A stretch of DNA of 64,000 bases, taken from the NCBI RefSeq assembly GCF_031884435.1, contig NZ_CP134779.1, forward strand, positions 2,418,001 to 2,482,000, in the 5' to 3' direction. Position 1 is the stretch's first letter, and the number at the start of each line of letters is the position of its first letter. Origin of the DNA: Bosea sp. 685. GTDB lineage: Bacteria; Pseudomonadota; Alphaproteobacteria; Rhizobiales; Beijerinckiaceae. Below are positions 42,954-51,984 of this stretch, piece by piece. Both the position numbers and the translations under genes were made by a program. Under the pieces are notes generated by a model. It was given only the letters and a program-made list of their open reading frames with translations. It was not told the origin of the DNA and searched no databases.

Positions 42954-44483
42954 TCAGCGCTCCACCAATGCGGCGCGGTCCCAGCAATCATCGAGCCGGG
43001 GCGAGAGCTTGTGCTTCATGATGCGCTGGCTTGCCGTGCGCTCGAACTCATCGACAAGGGCGATGTAGCGCGGGTTCTGATAGGGGGCGAGGCGACGGCC
43101 CAGCCAGTCCGACAGGGTCGCGGGATCAAGGATCGCGCCCTCGCGCGGCTTGACGAACAATTTGATGTCCTGCTCGCCGATATCGGCTGCGACGCCGATC
43201 ATGGCGCAATCCTCCACCGCCTCGTGCTCGGCTGCGACATGCTCGACCTCCCAGGCGGAGACGTTCTCACCACGACACCGCACGCTGTCGGTCATGCGGC
43301 CGTGGAAATAGAGGTTCCCATCGGCGTCGAAGGAGCCGAGATCGCCGGTGTGCAGCCTGCCATTGCGCAGCGCCTTTGCGGTGGCCTCGGGATTGTCGAG
43401 ATAACCGGGGAAGATCGCGCCGGGAATATCGGTCTCAACGACGATTTCGCCGCGCTCGCCCGGGGCGATTGGGGCTCCATCCGAGCCAAGCAAGTTGACC
43501 TTGAACCACGGCATGCAACGGCCGACGGAGCCCACCACGCCGCTGTCGTTACAGGTGGTGATGCTGGAGGCTTCCGTCATGCCGTAGCACTCGCGGATCT
43601 CGACGCCGAAGCGTTGCTGGAATTGCGGCCAGATATCGGGCGGGCAGCCGCCGCCCCAGGCGATGCGGACGCCGTGATCGCGATCGAGCGGGCCGGGCGG
43701 CTGCTTCAGCAGGATCTGCAGGATGCCGCCGAGATAATGGATATGGCTCGCGCCCTCGGCTTTGACCTGGCTCCAGAAGCGGCTGGCGCTGAAGCGCTCG
43801 ACCATGGCGAGCGTGATGTCGCGGATCATCGGCAGGGGCAGCAGCTGTGCCCCACCGATATGATAGAGCGGCTCCCAGACGAACAGCACCTCTCCAGGTT
43901 TTGCAGCCGAGACGCGCCCGACGCCCTCGGCCGCCAGCCGCAGCATGCGATGCGAGACGATGACGCCCTTGGGGCGACCGGTGGTGCCCGATGTGTACAT
44001 GATCGCGAACACCGCGTCGGGCGCCGGTAGCGGTTGGTCGAAAGCGCTGGTCTCGGCGAGGATGGCGTCGAGGCCGCCGCCCGGCCCGTGGACGAGGATC
44101 GTGGGCGCATCAATTGAGGGAAGCACCTCGGTGACGAGCGCGGCGAGGTCATCATCGACGATGACGAGCCGCGGGCCGGAATGGCTCAGCAGATAGCGCA
44201 ATCCCTCGCCGCGCTGCTGCGCGTTGACGGGAACCCAGGCCACTCCCGCCTTGGCAAGGCCGAAAACGCAGGCGATCGTAGCGATGCTGTTGCGCATCAT
44301 CACCGCGACGCACGCGCCAGGAGCGATGCCGCTTGCATGGAGATGGGCGGCGAAGGCGCAGGCCTGCCGGTCGAGCGCGCCATAGCTCACCGGTTCGCCA
44401 TTGAAGCGGGCATAGATCCCGTCGGGATCGCGCAGGGCGCGCTCGTTCAGCAGACCGACAAAGCCGTCATCATCGAAAGGCAT
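42954..44483 (-). CDS. acyl-CoA ligase of the CaiC-like type
   Basis: The 509-residue AMP-forming ligase has the P-loop FAIMYTSGTTGRPKGVIVSH near residue 160, ECYGMTEAS, HTGDLGSFDADGNLYFHGR, and the C-terminal hinge RGENVSAWEVEHV. The AMP-forming family normally ends in a catalytic Gly-Lys; here the segment is TASQRIMKHKL. FSASRFWSQVKAEGAS resembles carnitine/crotonobetaine-CoA ligase CaiC. It would activate a carboxylate with CoA and ATP. Its neighbours are a polyamine-type importer and an enoyl-CoA hydratase. Confidence 0.85.
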   Translation of the reverse strand: MPFDDDGFVGLLNERALRDPDGIYARFNGEPVSYGALDRQACAFAAHLHASGIAPGACVAVMMRNSIATIACVFGLAKAGVAWVPVNAQQRGEGLRYLLSHSGPRLVIVDDDLAALVTEVLPSIDAPTILVHGPGGGLDAILAETSAFDQPLPAPDAVFAIMYTSGTTGRPKGVIVSHRMLRLAAEGVGRVSAAKPGEVLFVWEPLYHIGGAQLLPLPMIRDITLAMVERFSASRFWSQVKAEGASHIHYLGGILQILLKQPPGPLDRDHGVRIAWGGGCPPDIWPQFQQRFGVEIRECYGMTEASSITTCNDSGVVGSVGRCMPWFKVNLLGSDGAPIAPGERGEIVVETDIPGAIFPGYLDNPEATAKALRNGRLHTGDLGSFDADGNLYFHGRMTDSVRCRGENVSAWEVEHVAAEHEAVEDCAMIGVAADIGEQDIKLFVKPREGAILDPATLSDWLGRRLAPYQNPRYIALVDEFERTASQRIMKHKLSPRLDDCWDRAALVER

Positions 44484-44512
44484 GGGACACTCTGGATCGT
44501 CGCAAATCGGGT

Positions 44513-46270
44513 TCAAGGTGTGCGGCGGAAGCGTTCTGCGGTCACGAGCATCACTGTGACCACCACGAAGACGACCACGGATACGGCCGCCAGGGTCGGG
44601 TTCAATTGCAGGATCATGTCGTCCCACATCTGCTTGGGCAGGGTCGTCTTGATGCCGCCGCTGACGAAGATCGCGATCGTAAGCTCGTCGAAAGAGGTGA
44701 TGAAGGCGAAGAGGAAGGCGGCCACCAGGCCCCCTTTCACCAGGGGAATCGTCACACCAACCAGGGTGCGCAGGCGATTGGCGCCGAGCGTGGCGGCGGC
44801 CTGGTCGAGGCGCTGGTCGTAGCTCTTGAGCACGGCGGCGATGGTGACGAGCGTGAACGGGATCGCCAGCACGGTATGGCCGATGATGAGGCCCAGATCC
44901 GTCGCGATCAGGCCCATCCGGGCAAACAGATAGAACAGTCCAACCGCGATCACGATGCGCGGCACGATCATCGGCGCGAGAAAGAAAGCGAAGATCAGCC
45001 CACCCCAGCGCGTGCGGCTGTTGGCCAGCGCCAGCGCCGTGAAGCCGCCGACCGTCGTTGCGGCGACCGCGGTGGCGAAGGCGACGAGGAAGGAGCGGAT
45101 CGTCGCCTGGATCCAGAGCGGCGAGGCGAAATAGGTCTCGAACCAGGTCAGGCTATAGCCCGGCGGTGGAAATTCGAGGAACTGCGAGGAGGTGAAGGCG
45201 AGCGGGATCACGAGCAGCGTCGGCACCACGAGGAAGGCGATCGTGACCCAGGCGAAGAGCGGCAGGATCAAACCACTGCCGCGCTTGCCGAGAACCATGC
45301 GGGTCAGCGCGGCGAGCTTGCCCGCCAGCGCCGCGATCCAGCCGAGGATGACGAGGCCGAGATCGCGGATGCGTCCTGTACTGACCTGTGCGGAGCCGCC
45401 GGCAATGGTGGAGAGGCCGAAGAGCCGGTCATAGAGCCAGCAGGAGATCAGCGCGGTTGCGAGCATCATGGCCGCCAGCGCTCCCGCGAAGGGCCAGTTC
45501 AGCAGCTCCTGGATCTGGGTGATGATGAGCTGCGCCAGCATGGTCTCGCGGCGACCGCCGAGGAATGCCGGCACGATGAAGAAGCCGAGCGAGGAGATGA
45601 AGACGAGCAGCCCCGCGGCGGCGACGCCAGGCAGCGAGAGCTTGAAATAGACCAGCCAGAAGGCGTGAGCCGGCGAGGCCCCGAGCGTCTGCGCCGCCTG
45701 GACGAGGCGCCGGTCGATGCCGGCCATGACCGGCAGAAGCGTCATCACCGCCAGCGGCACCATGGCGTGAACCATGCCGACCATGACGCCGAACTCGTTG
45801 TGGAGCAGCGCCAGCGGCTGATCGACGATCCCCGAACCCGTCGCCAGCGCGTTGATGATGCCGCTGCGGCCGAGCACGATCATCCAGGCGAAGGTCTTGA
45901 CGAGATAGCTCGTCCAGAACGGCACCATGACGAAGAGCAGCATGCGGCCGCGGAACATGTCCGGCAGGCGCGCCAGCCAGTAGGCCAGGGGATAGCCGAT
46001 CAGCAGCGAATACATCGCCGTGTAGCCGGCGATGCGGAAGGTGATGCCGAGGACGCGCAGATAGACATCCGTGCCGGCGATGCGCTGATAGGTGGCTATC
46101 GAGAAGGCGCCGGTCGCGGGATCGACGAGGCTCAGGCCCAGGAGCTGTGCGACCGGATAGGCGAAGAAGATGCCGAGGAAGATGACGCCGGGCAGCGCGA
46201 GCCAGAGCGGGCCTAGCCGCGGCAGCCGCCAGCCCGCCAGACGTTGCTTGGCTGCGATCGCGCCGCTCAT
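44513..46270 (-). CDS. fused ABC permease, PotB-PotC type
   Basis: The 585-residue membrane protein contains two binding-protein-dependent permease domains in one chain. The first runs to about residue 265 with LMTLLPVMAGIDRRLVQAAQ, ASPAHAFWLVYFKLSLPG. The second, from about residue 325, has PRIVIAVGLFYLF and SYDQRLDQAAATLGAN, RLRTLVGVTIPLVKGG. Each domain has the EAA-like loop. Usually PotB and PotC are separate. It works with the ATPase (ATG/stop overlap at 46267-46270) and the binding protein to import a polyamine-like or quaternary-amine substrate. Confidence 0.88.
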   Translation of the reverse strand: MSGAIAAKQRLAGWRLPRLGPLWLALPGVIFLGIFFAYPVAQLLGLSLVDPATGAFSIATYQRIAGTDVYLRVLGITFRIAGYTAMYSLLIGYPLAYWLARLPDMFRGRMLLFVMVPFWTSYLVKTFAWMIVLGRSGIINALATGSGIVDQPLALLHNEFGVMVGMVHAMVPLAVMTLLPVMAGIDRRLVQAAQTLGASPAHAFWLVYFKLSLPGVAAAGLLVFISSLGFFIVPAFLGGRRETMLAQLIITQIQELLNWPFAGALAAMMLATALISCWLYDRLFGLSTIAGGSAQVSTGRIRDLGLVILGWIAALAGKLAALTRMVLGKRGSGLILPLFAWVTIAFLVVPTLLVIPLAFTSSQFLEFPPPGYSLTWFETYFASPLWIQATIRSFLVAFATAVAATTVGGFTALALANSRTRWGGLIFAFFLAPMIVPRIVIAVGLFYLFARMGLIATDLGLIIGHTVLAIPFTLVTIAAVLKSYDQRLDQAAATLGANRLRTLVGVTIPLVKGGLVAAFLFAFITSFDELTIAIFVSGGIKTTLPKQMWDDMILQLNPTLAAVSVVVFVVVTVMLVTAERFRRTP

Positions 46271-47343
46271 GACACCAGCACCGCCTTGTCGCGCTGCCAG
46301 CCGGCGACGATGCGCTCGTCGAGGCCGGGAACCGTTTCGCCGGGGCCGAGGCGAAGCACGAGCGCGGCGCCGTCATCGAGCCTGGCGATGATCCGTGTCT
46401 CCGAGCCGGCATAGACGATCTCGCTGACCGTTCCGGCGACGCTGTTGCCGGCCTCGGTGCCGAGATGCAGATGCTCCGGCCGGATCACCAGGGCGCCCTT
46501 GCCGTTGTCGCAGCGCGCGCCATCGGGCAGGGAGAAAAGGCCATGCGCGGTTTCGAGCGAGCCATTGGCGGTCGCCGTGCCCCGGAAGATGTTCGAGATG
46601 CCGATGAAGTCGGCTGCGAAGGCGGTGCGCGGCCGCTCATAGATCTCGCGCGGCGTACCGAGCTGCTCGATCCTGGCATGGTTCATCAGGCAGATCCGGT
46701 CGGAAAGCGCCAGCGCCTCCTCCTGATCATGCGTGACATAGACGATGGTCGCGCCGCTTTCGCGATGCAGCCGCTTGATCTCGATCTGCATATGCTCGCG
46801 CAGCTTCTTGTCGAGCGCGCCCAGTGGCTCATCCATCAGGATGATCGAGGGCTGGTAGACGAAGCAGCGGGCAAGCGCGACCCGCTGCTGCTGTCCGCCC
46901 GATAATTCGCGCGGAAAGCGCTGGGCGAGATGGCCGAGATGGACCATCTCGAGCGTGTCTGCGACGCGCCTGGTGATCTCGGCTGCTGGCCGGCCGCGCA
47001 TCTTGAGCGGAAAGGCGATGTTCTCGGCAACCGTCAGATGGGGGAACAGCGCGTAGTGCTGGAACACCAGCCCGATGTCGCGCTGATGCACCGGCGTGCG
47101 CGACTGGTCGCGCCCGTCGATGATCACGCGGCCTTCGCTGGCCTCCACGAGACCGCAGATCAACTGCAGCAACGTCGTCTTGCCGGAGCCCGAAGGGCCC
47201 AGCAGCGTGAGGAACTCGCCTTCAGCGACGCTGAGCGAGCTCGCTTCGAGGGCCGTGGTCGCGCCATAGCGCTTGCACAGCCCCTCGACGACGAGCTTGG
47301 GCGGCCTCTCGCCGCCGTGAGGCTGGATCGCTGCCACAGTCAC
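46267..47343 (-). CDS. ABC transporter ATPase, PotA/UgpC type
   Basis: The 358-residue ATPase has Walker A GPSGSGKT near residues 49-56, the Q-loop, signature LSGGQQQRVALARC and Walker B IILMDEPLGALDKKLREHMQ. The C-terminal TOBE/OB-type domain carries VIRPEHLHLG and RLGPGETV. It starts at the GTG at 47343 (or GTG at 47337), just after the binding-protein stop at 47349. The family covers spermidine/putrescine and similar importers. Confidence 0.88.
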   Translation of the reverse strand: MTVAAIQPHGGERPPKLVVEGLCKRYGATTALEASSLSVAEGEFLTLLGPSGSGKTTLLQLICGLVEASEGRVIIDGRDQSRTPVHQRDIGLVFQHYALFPHLTVAENIAFPLKMRGRPAAEITRRVADTLEMVHLGHLAQRFPRELSGGQQQRVALARCFVYQPSIILMDEPLGALDKKLREHMQIEIKRLHRESGATIVYVTHDQEEALALSDRICLMNHARIEQLGTPREIYERPRTAFAADFIGISNIFRGTATANGSLETAHGLFSLPDGARCDNGKGALVIRPEHLHLGTEAGNSVAGTVSEIVYAGSETRIIARLDDGAALVLRLGPGETVPGLDERIVAGWQRDKAVLVS

Positions 47344-47348
47344 CGGTC

Positions 47349-48416
47349 TCAGGTCAGCAGCCAGGCGTTGAAGCGCTCGGTCACGGCGGCGCGGTTGGCG
47401 CTCCACCAGGCCTCATTGGCGATCGCCATCAGCTTGAGGTTGTCCGGCGCGGTCGGGAGCGATTTGGCGCGCTCAGTGGGAATCGTCTTGTAAGCGTCGA
47501 GATTGGTCGGCCCATAGGCCAGGATCTCGGTGTAGACGGCTTGCGCCTGCGGCGACGAGCAGAACTTGATGAACTGCCGCGCTGCCTCGGCGCGCGGACC
47601 GCCCTTCGGCATGGCCCAGCCCTCGATCGAGTAAAGGCCCTGGTTCCAGACGATCCTGGCCGGCGTGCCGCCATCGATCGCGGCCTGGAAACGCGCATTC
47701 CAGCCGGGGATCATGTCGACCTCGCCGCTCTGCAGCAATTGCGTCGACTGGGCGCCGCCGGTCCACCAGACCGCGATATGCGGCTTGATCTTGTCGAGCA
47801 CCTTGAAGGCGCGCTCGATATCGAGCGGGTAGAGCTTGTCGAGCGGCACGCCGTCGGCAAGCAGCGCCTGCTCGATCGAGTCGATCGGGTTCTTGCGCAG
47901 GGCGCGGCGGCCCGGAAATTTCTCGACGTTGAAGAAGTCGGCCCAGCTCGTCGGCGCGTTCTTCACCCGGTCGGTGCGATAGGCCAGAACGGTCGAATAG
48001 ACGTCCGTGCCCATGAAGTTGTCCGAAATCGCCTCCGGCATCAATTGCGGTACGTCGGCATGCGAGAAGCCGATCGGATCGAGCAGATTCTGGGAGGCCA
48101 GGATGTCGCGCGCCGACAGCGTCAGCGTGCAGACGTCCCATGTGTAGGATTTGGTCTCGACCATCGCTTTGAACTGGGCGGTCGGCTCCGCCTCACGGGC
48201 GACGTTGACGACCTTGTTGCCGGTCGCCTTCTCGTAAGGGTCGTAGAAGGCCTTGCGGAAAGCGGGACCGAAAGGTCCACCGGGATCGGCGACCGTGATC
48301 TGCGTCGCCGCATTGGCACGCCCGATCAAGGCCGGTGCGAGCATCGCACCGGCGGCAACGCCACCTGCCAATTGCAGCAGGTCGCGCCGGTTCGGATTCA
48401 TCGTCTTGCTGGTCAT
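47349..48416 (-). CDS. ABC transporter substrate-binding protein, PotD-like
   Basis: The 355-residue periplasmic protein has a twin-Arg-like leader (NPNRRDLLQLAGGVAAGAML, residues 7-26, cleavage near ANA) and then an extracellular solute-binding domain of the PotD/type 2 class (DPGGPFGPAFRKAFYDPYEK, PGRRALRKNPIDSIEQALLA). The ATG at 48416 has GGGGAG 6 bases upstream. The substrate is not evident; the associated oxidative genes suggest a nitrogenous carboxylate, amine or betaine. Confidence 0.85.
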   Translation of the reverse strand: MTSKTMNPNRRDLLQLAGGVAAGAMLAPALIGRANAATQITVADPGGPFGPAFRKAFYDPYEKATGNKVVNVAREAEPTAQFKAMVETKSYTWDVCTLTLSARDILASQNLLDPIGFSHADVPQLMPEAISDNFMGTDVYSTVLAYRTDRVKNAPTSWADFFNVEKFPGRRALRKNPIDSIEQALLADGVPLDKLYPLDIERAFKVLDKIKPHIAVWWTGGAQSTQLLQSGEVDMIPGWNARFQAAIDGGTPARIVWNQGLYSIEGWAMPKGGPRAEAARQFIKFCSSPQAQAVYTEILAYGPTNLDAYKTIPTERAKSLPTAPDNLKLMAIANEAWWSANRAAVTERFNAWLLT

Positions 48417-48491
48417 AGACATCTCCCCTTCACGCGGTTTTCCGCAATTTCCCCATGGGTGATCGTGACGTCAGGCTCAGGCTGCATACGT

Positions 48492-49265
48492 TCAGGCGCT
48501 TTTGCGCGCGGCTCTTTTTGCGAGGAATTCTTCCATCATGCGGGCGGGTTCTCCGGTGGCATAAGCCTCGCGCTGGTTGCGGATGCCGGCCTTGAGGCAC
48601 TCGCGGAAGCTTGCCTCCGTAACCTCGCGGAAGCGGGCCTTGTTGAGACGCATCGCGACAGGTGGCTTTCCGGCTAGCTCCGTGGCGAGTGCCAGCGCCG
48701 CCTCCGTCACCTTCTCCTTCGCCACGATCCGGTTGATCAGGCCGATCCGGAAGCATTCGTCGGCATCCATCATCCGCCCGGTCAGGGTCAGGTCGATGGT
48801 GCGGGCGATCCCGATCATCTCGCGCATGATCCAGGGGCCGGTCACCGAGGCAATGCCGGAATTGATCTCCGGCTGGCCCATGGTGACGCCGTCATGGCCA
48901 ATGCGTAGGTCGCAGAGCAAGGCGACCTGGAAGGCCGAGCCCGCCGCGACGCCGTTGAGCGCGGCGATGAGCGGCTTGGAGAGCGAGCGCAGCCGATCGT
49001 AGAGGCGCTCCCACTCGCCCATCCAGAGCTCGGCGCGGTCGGGATCGAAGGTCTTGGTCTCGTTCAGGTCCTGGCCGGCCCCGAAAGCCCGGTCGCCAGC
49101 GCCCGTCAGGATGATGGCGCGCACCGCCTCATTGGCTTCGAGCTCATCGAGCGCCTCGACCAGTCGCGCCCGCATCGGTGCGTTCCACGCATTCAGCACC
49201 TCAGGGCGGTTCAGCGTCAGAATCCCGACCGGACCGCGAACCTCGCTTAGAACGAATGCCTGCAT
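48492..49265 (-). CDS. enoyl-CoA hydratase/isomerase family protein
   Basis: The 257-residue crotonase-fold protein has the oxyanion segments TGAGDRAFGAGQDLNE and AALNGVAAGSAFQVALLCDL, then MGQPEINSGI with a Glu where crotonases keep a catalytic Glu. It starts at 49265 with GGGAGA upstream. It is the first gene of the minus-strand operon (hydratase, binding protein, ATPase, permease, ligase, Rossmann protein) and would hydrate or isomerise the CoA ester made by the ligase. Confidence 0.88.
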   Translation of the reverse strand: MQAFVLSEVRGPVGILTLNRPEVLNAWNAPMRARLVEALDELEANEAVRAIILTGAGDRAFGAGQDLNETKTFDPDRAELWMGEWERLYDRLRSLSKPLIAALNGVAAGSAFQVALLCDLRIGHDGVTMGQPEINSGIASVTGPWIMREMIGIARTIDLTLTGRMMDADECFRIGLINRIVAKEKVTEAALALATELAGKPPVAMRLNKARFREVTEASFRECLKAGIRNQREAYATGEPARMMEEFLAKRAARKSA

Positions 49266-49286
49266 GGATTCCGTCTCCCGATGAAT

Positions 49287-49305
49287 TTCTATTACAATGC
49301 GATAA
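49287..49305. promoter_or_regulatory. putative IclR operator upstream of the hydratase operon
   Basis: TTCTATTACAATGCGATAA agrees at 16 of 19 positions with the reverse complement of the site at 50277-50295. Both copies lie just before the first gene of the two units flanking the IclR gene. The site is loosely palindromic (TT-TATnnC...GnnATAnAA) and AT-rich. Confidence 0.6.
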
Positions 49306-49389
49306 TTTCTATTATTCAATCAACGCCAATGAGGTTACCTTGTCAACCGGGGTGGTCGCGGCCATTGATCGGGGAAGGAGAAGACCTGC

Positions 49390-50214
49390 ATGTCCACGCT
49401 TGACGCGAGCCCCGCCGGCCGCAAACGCGCCGCCACCTCGGACGATAAGGCCGAGAGGAAAGACGACGCCTTGATGGTGATGTCGGTCGAGAAGGCCTTT
49501 CGGGTGCTCTCGGCTTTCGGCCGTCAGCACCCGACGCTGAACCTGTCGCAGGTCGCATCCGTGACCGGGATGGATCTGAGCGCGGCCCAGCGCTTCACCC
49601 ATACGCTGGTCAAGCTCGGCTTCCTGAGCAAGGACAGCGAGACCAAGCGCTTCGAGCTCACCGCCAAGACGCTCGACCTCGGCTACCATTTCTTCCGCAG
49701 CAGCCGGCTGGTCGATCGGGCGATGCCTTATCTGATGCATCTCAGCAAGGAGACCGAGGAGACGGTCAACCTGACCATGCTCGAGGACACCGAGATCATC
49801 TTCGTCTCGCGCTTCCTCAGCCGGCATGTGCTGAACACGGACGTCATCATCGGCACGCGGATGCCGGCTTACTGCACGGCGCCTGGCATCGCGATGCTGT
49901 CCCGGCTGCCCGAGGCCGAGGCGCTGGCTATCATCGATCGCTCCGACCTGCAGCCCCATACCCCCTCCACGACATGGCAGCGCGAGAGCCTGGTGAGCAA
50001 GATCCGGGAGGCGAGGGCGCAGGGTTACGCGACAGCCTTCGAGGAGTTCTATCTGGGCGACGCGTCGATCGCGGCGCCGATCCTCGATCATCGCGGCCGG
50101 CCGGAAGGGGCGGTGAATGTCGCGGTGTCGTGTTCGCGCTACAGCCGCGAGGAGGTCGTGACGCGCTACTCCTCCCTGATCATCGCCGCCGCCCACGCGA
50201 TCTCGCGGGTCTGA
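49390..50214 (+). CDS. IclR-family transcriptional regulator
   Basis: The 274-residue protein has a winged helix (VEKAFRVLSAFGRQHPTLNL, SQVASVTGMDLSAAQRFTHT, residues 34-75) and an IclR effector domain (PYLMHLSKETEETVNLTMLE, GTRMPAYCTAPGIAMLS, ILDHRGRPEGAVNVAVS). It lies between, and divergent from or upstream of, the two catabolic units. Both units carry a shared operator, so it is the likely pathway regulator. Confidence 0.9.
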   Translation: MSTLDASPAGRKRAATSDDKAERKDDALMVMSVEKAFRVLSAFGRQHPTLNLSQVASVTGMDLSAAQRFTHTLVKLGFLSKDSETKRFELTAKTLDLGYHFFRSSRLVDRAMPYLMHLSKETEETVNLTMLEDTEIIFVSRFLSRHVLNTDVIIGTRMPAYCTAPGIAMLSRLPEAEALAIIDRSDLQPHTPSTTWQRESLVSKIREARAQGYATAFEEFYLGDASIAAPILDHRGRPEGAVNVAVSCSRYSREEVVTRYSSLIIAAAHAISRV

Positions 50215-50276
50215 GGGAGGCTGCGCGGCACGCGGCTTGACAGTTCGGCTGCGCGTCTATCATCATCCGCATTATC

Positions 50277-50295
50277 TTATTGCATTGCGATAGAA
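50277..50295. promoter_or_regulatory. putative IclR operator upstream of the oxidoreductase operon
   Basis: TTATTGCATTGCGATAGAA is the second copy of the 19-bp element at 49287-49305, inverted. It stands 17 bases before the likely start (50313) of the 2Fe-2S gene. A site this close to the start suggests repression in the absence of the inducer. Confidence 0.6.
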
Positions 50296-50312
50296 TGATG
50301 CGGGGGGTGGGG

Positions 50313-50627
50313 ATGGATGATCACGCCGGCCAGTTCGTACGGGCCGTGTCTCGGCAGGGGCCACGCATCACGCTCCATTTCGACGGAGAGGCGGTAGAGG
50401 CGTCTGAAGGCGAGAGCGTGCTCGCCGCTCTGCTGACGCAGCGCTCGTTCCTGCGGCGCACGGAGTTCGGCAGCGAGCCACGCGCCGGCTTCTGCCTGAT
50501 GGGGGCCTGCCAGGACTGTTGGGTCTGGTCGGATACGACTGGGCGATTGCGCGCCTGCACCACCAATGCGATGGCAGGCATGGTCTTGCGCAGCCAGCCG
50601 CCAGGGTTGGATGCCTTGCGTGGCTGA
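50313..50627 (+). CDS. small [2Fe-2S] subunit of a three-subunit amine/amino-acid dehydrogenase
   Basis: The 104-residue ferredoxin-like protein has the cluster cysteines in GFCLMGACQDCWVW (C-x4-C-x2-C) and RACTTNA. It opens with a strand-rich domain (ITLHFDGEAVEASEGESVLA). It starts at 50313, preceded by a G-rich ribosome-binding stretch; an ATG at 50295 is less likely. In opine oxidase, D-hydroxyproline dehydrogenase and hydrogen cyanide synthase (HcnA) a small 2Fe-2S subunit has this size and place, just before the two FAD subunits. Confidence 0.85.
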   Translation: MDDHAGQFVRAVSRQGPRITLHFDGEAVEASEGESVLAALLTQRSFLRRTEFGSEPRAGFCLMGACQDCWVWSDTTGRLRACTTNAMAGMVLRSQPPGLDALRG

Positions 50628-51984
50628 GATCGTTGTCGTCGGCGCCGGCCCAGCCGGCATCAATGCCGCCGAGCGGCTTTGCGCGCATGGCCATCGCGTC
50701 GTGCTGGTCGACGAGGGCCGGCAGGCCGGCGGCCAGGGCTATCGCCGACCGTCGCCCGGTCTCGATCTCGACATGGCGGCGCTGATGGGCACGGAGGCCG
50801 GCAAATACGAGGCGCTGCACGCCCGCTTCGCCAGGTTGTTGCCGCAGATAGACTACCGCCCGCAGACGCTGGTCTGGGCGGTCGAGGACCGTACGCTCCA
50901 TGTGGTCCAGGCGGGTGTTGCCGCGACGCTGCGTTTCGACGCGCTCGTGCTCGCAACCGGCGCGATGGACAAGATCGCGCCGTTCCCGGGCTGGACGCTG
51001 CCGGGCGTGTTCACGCTGGGCGGAGCGCAGGTCGCGCTCAAGGACCAGGGGTGCCTGATCGGCCGGCGCGTCGCTTTCCTTGGCTCGTCGCCTCTGCTGG
51101 CCCTCGCGGCGGCGCAATACCGCAAGCTTGGCTGCGAGATCGTGGCCATCGCCGACACCACGCCTTTCGCGAGCAAGCTGGCGGCGCTGCCGGCCTTGGC
51201 CCGTTCGCCGCGCACGCTGTGGCGCGGCCTGTCCTATCTGGGTGGCGCGATGCTGGCAGGCGTTCCGGTCCTGCATGGTGTGACACCGGTGGAGGTGGTC
51301 GGCGACGGCCATGTCGAAGCCTTGATCCTGCGTGATAGGCGTGGGCGCGGGCGTCATTTCTCCTGCGATGCCATTGCGCTGGGCTATGGTCTTAAGCCTG
51401 AGACGCAACTGGCGGAGCTCGCCGGCGCGACGCTCCACTTTGACGAGGCCTTCCGGCTCTGGCTGCCGCAATGCGACGCTGACGGGCGCGCCGCGCCGGG
51501 CCTCTATCTCGCCGGCGACGGGGCCGCGATCGGCGGGGCTGATGCGGCCGAGACCAGCGGCGGGCTCGCGGCGATGGCGCTGCTCGTCGATCTCGGCTCG
51601 CCGGTCGATGAGCGGGCGCGCCTTGCGCTCCGCCGCAGGCTCGCTCGGCTGCGCGGCTTCCAGAAGGGGCTAGCGAAAGCTTTCGCCTGGCCGGTCGGGC
51701 AGATCCGCGCCTTGCCGGATGACGTGATGCTCTGCCGCTGCGAGGAGGTCCGCATCGGCGAGATCAGGCGGGCGATGGCGCAGCAGCTCGGCCCGGTCGA
51801 GATCAACCGGGTCAAGGCGATGACACGCTGCGGCATGGGGCGCTGCCAGGGCCGTGTCTGCGGCCCGGCGCTGCAGGAGATCGTCGCGGGCGCAGCCGGG
51901 ATCGCAGGCGAACAGGCCGGCCGGCTGCGAGTCCAGGCGCCGGTCAAGCCGATCGCGCTCTGCGTGGCGGGCGAGGCGCCATGA
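50611..51984 (+). CDS. FAD-dependent oxidoreductase, alpha subunit with C-terminal [2Fe-2S]-binding domain
   Basis: The 457-residue protein has the FAD loop EIVVVGAGPAGINAAERL near the start and a second nucleotide-type loop (GRRVAFLGSSPLLALAAAQY). A four-Cys BFD-like domain lies at the C-terminus (CRCEEVRIGEI and RCGMGRCQGRVCGP). It resembles OoxA, HcnB and the D-hydroxyproline dehydrogenase subunit. The start may be ATG 50611 or GTG 50620; both overlap the 2Fe-2S gene. It oxidises an amino acid or opine-like substrate together with the next gene product. Confidence 0.86.
   Translation: MPCVAEIVVVGAGPAGINAAERLCAHGHRVVLVDEGRQAGGQGYRRPSPGLDLDMAALMGTEAGKYEALHARFARLLPQIDYRPQTLVWAVEDRTLHVVQAGVAATLRFDALVLATGAMDKIAPFPGWTLPGVFTLGGAQVALKDQGCLIGRRVAFLGSSPLLALAAAQYRKLGCEIVAIADTTPFASKLAALPALARSPRTLWRGLSYLGGAMLAGVPVLHGVTPVEVVGDGHVEALILRDRRGRGRHFSCDAIALGYGLKPETQLAELAGATLHFDEAFRLWLPQCDADGRAAPGLYLAGDGAAIGGADAAETSGGLAAMALLVDLGSPVDERARLALRRRLARLRGFQKGLAKAFAWPVGQIRALPDDVMLCRCEEVRIGEIRRAMAQQLGPVEINRVKAMTRCGMGRCQGRVCGPALQEIVAGAAGIAGEQAGRLRVQAPVKPIALCVAGEAP

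Noticed and set aside
44606..46216. A plus-strand frame opposite the fused permease
   Set aside because: Low-complexity Arg/Asp/Glu translation with no domain; shadow of the permease gene.
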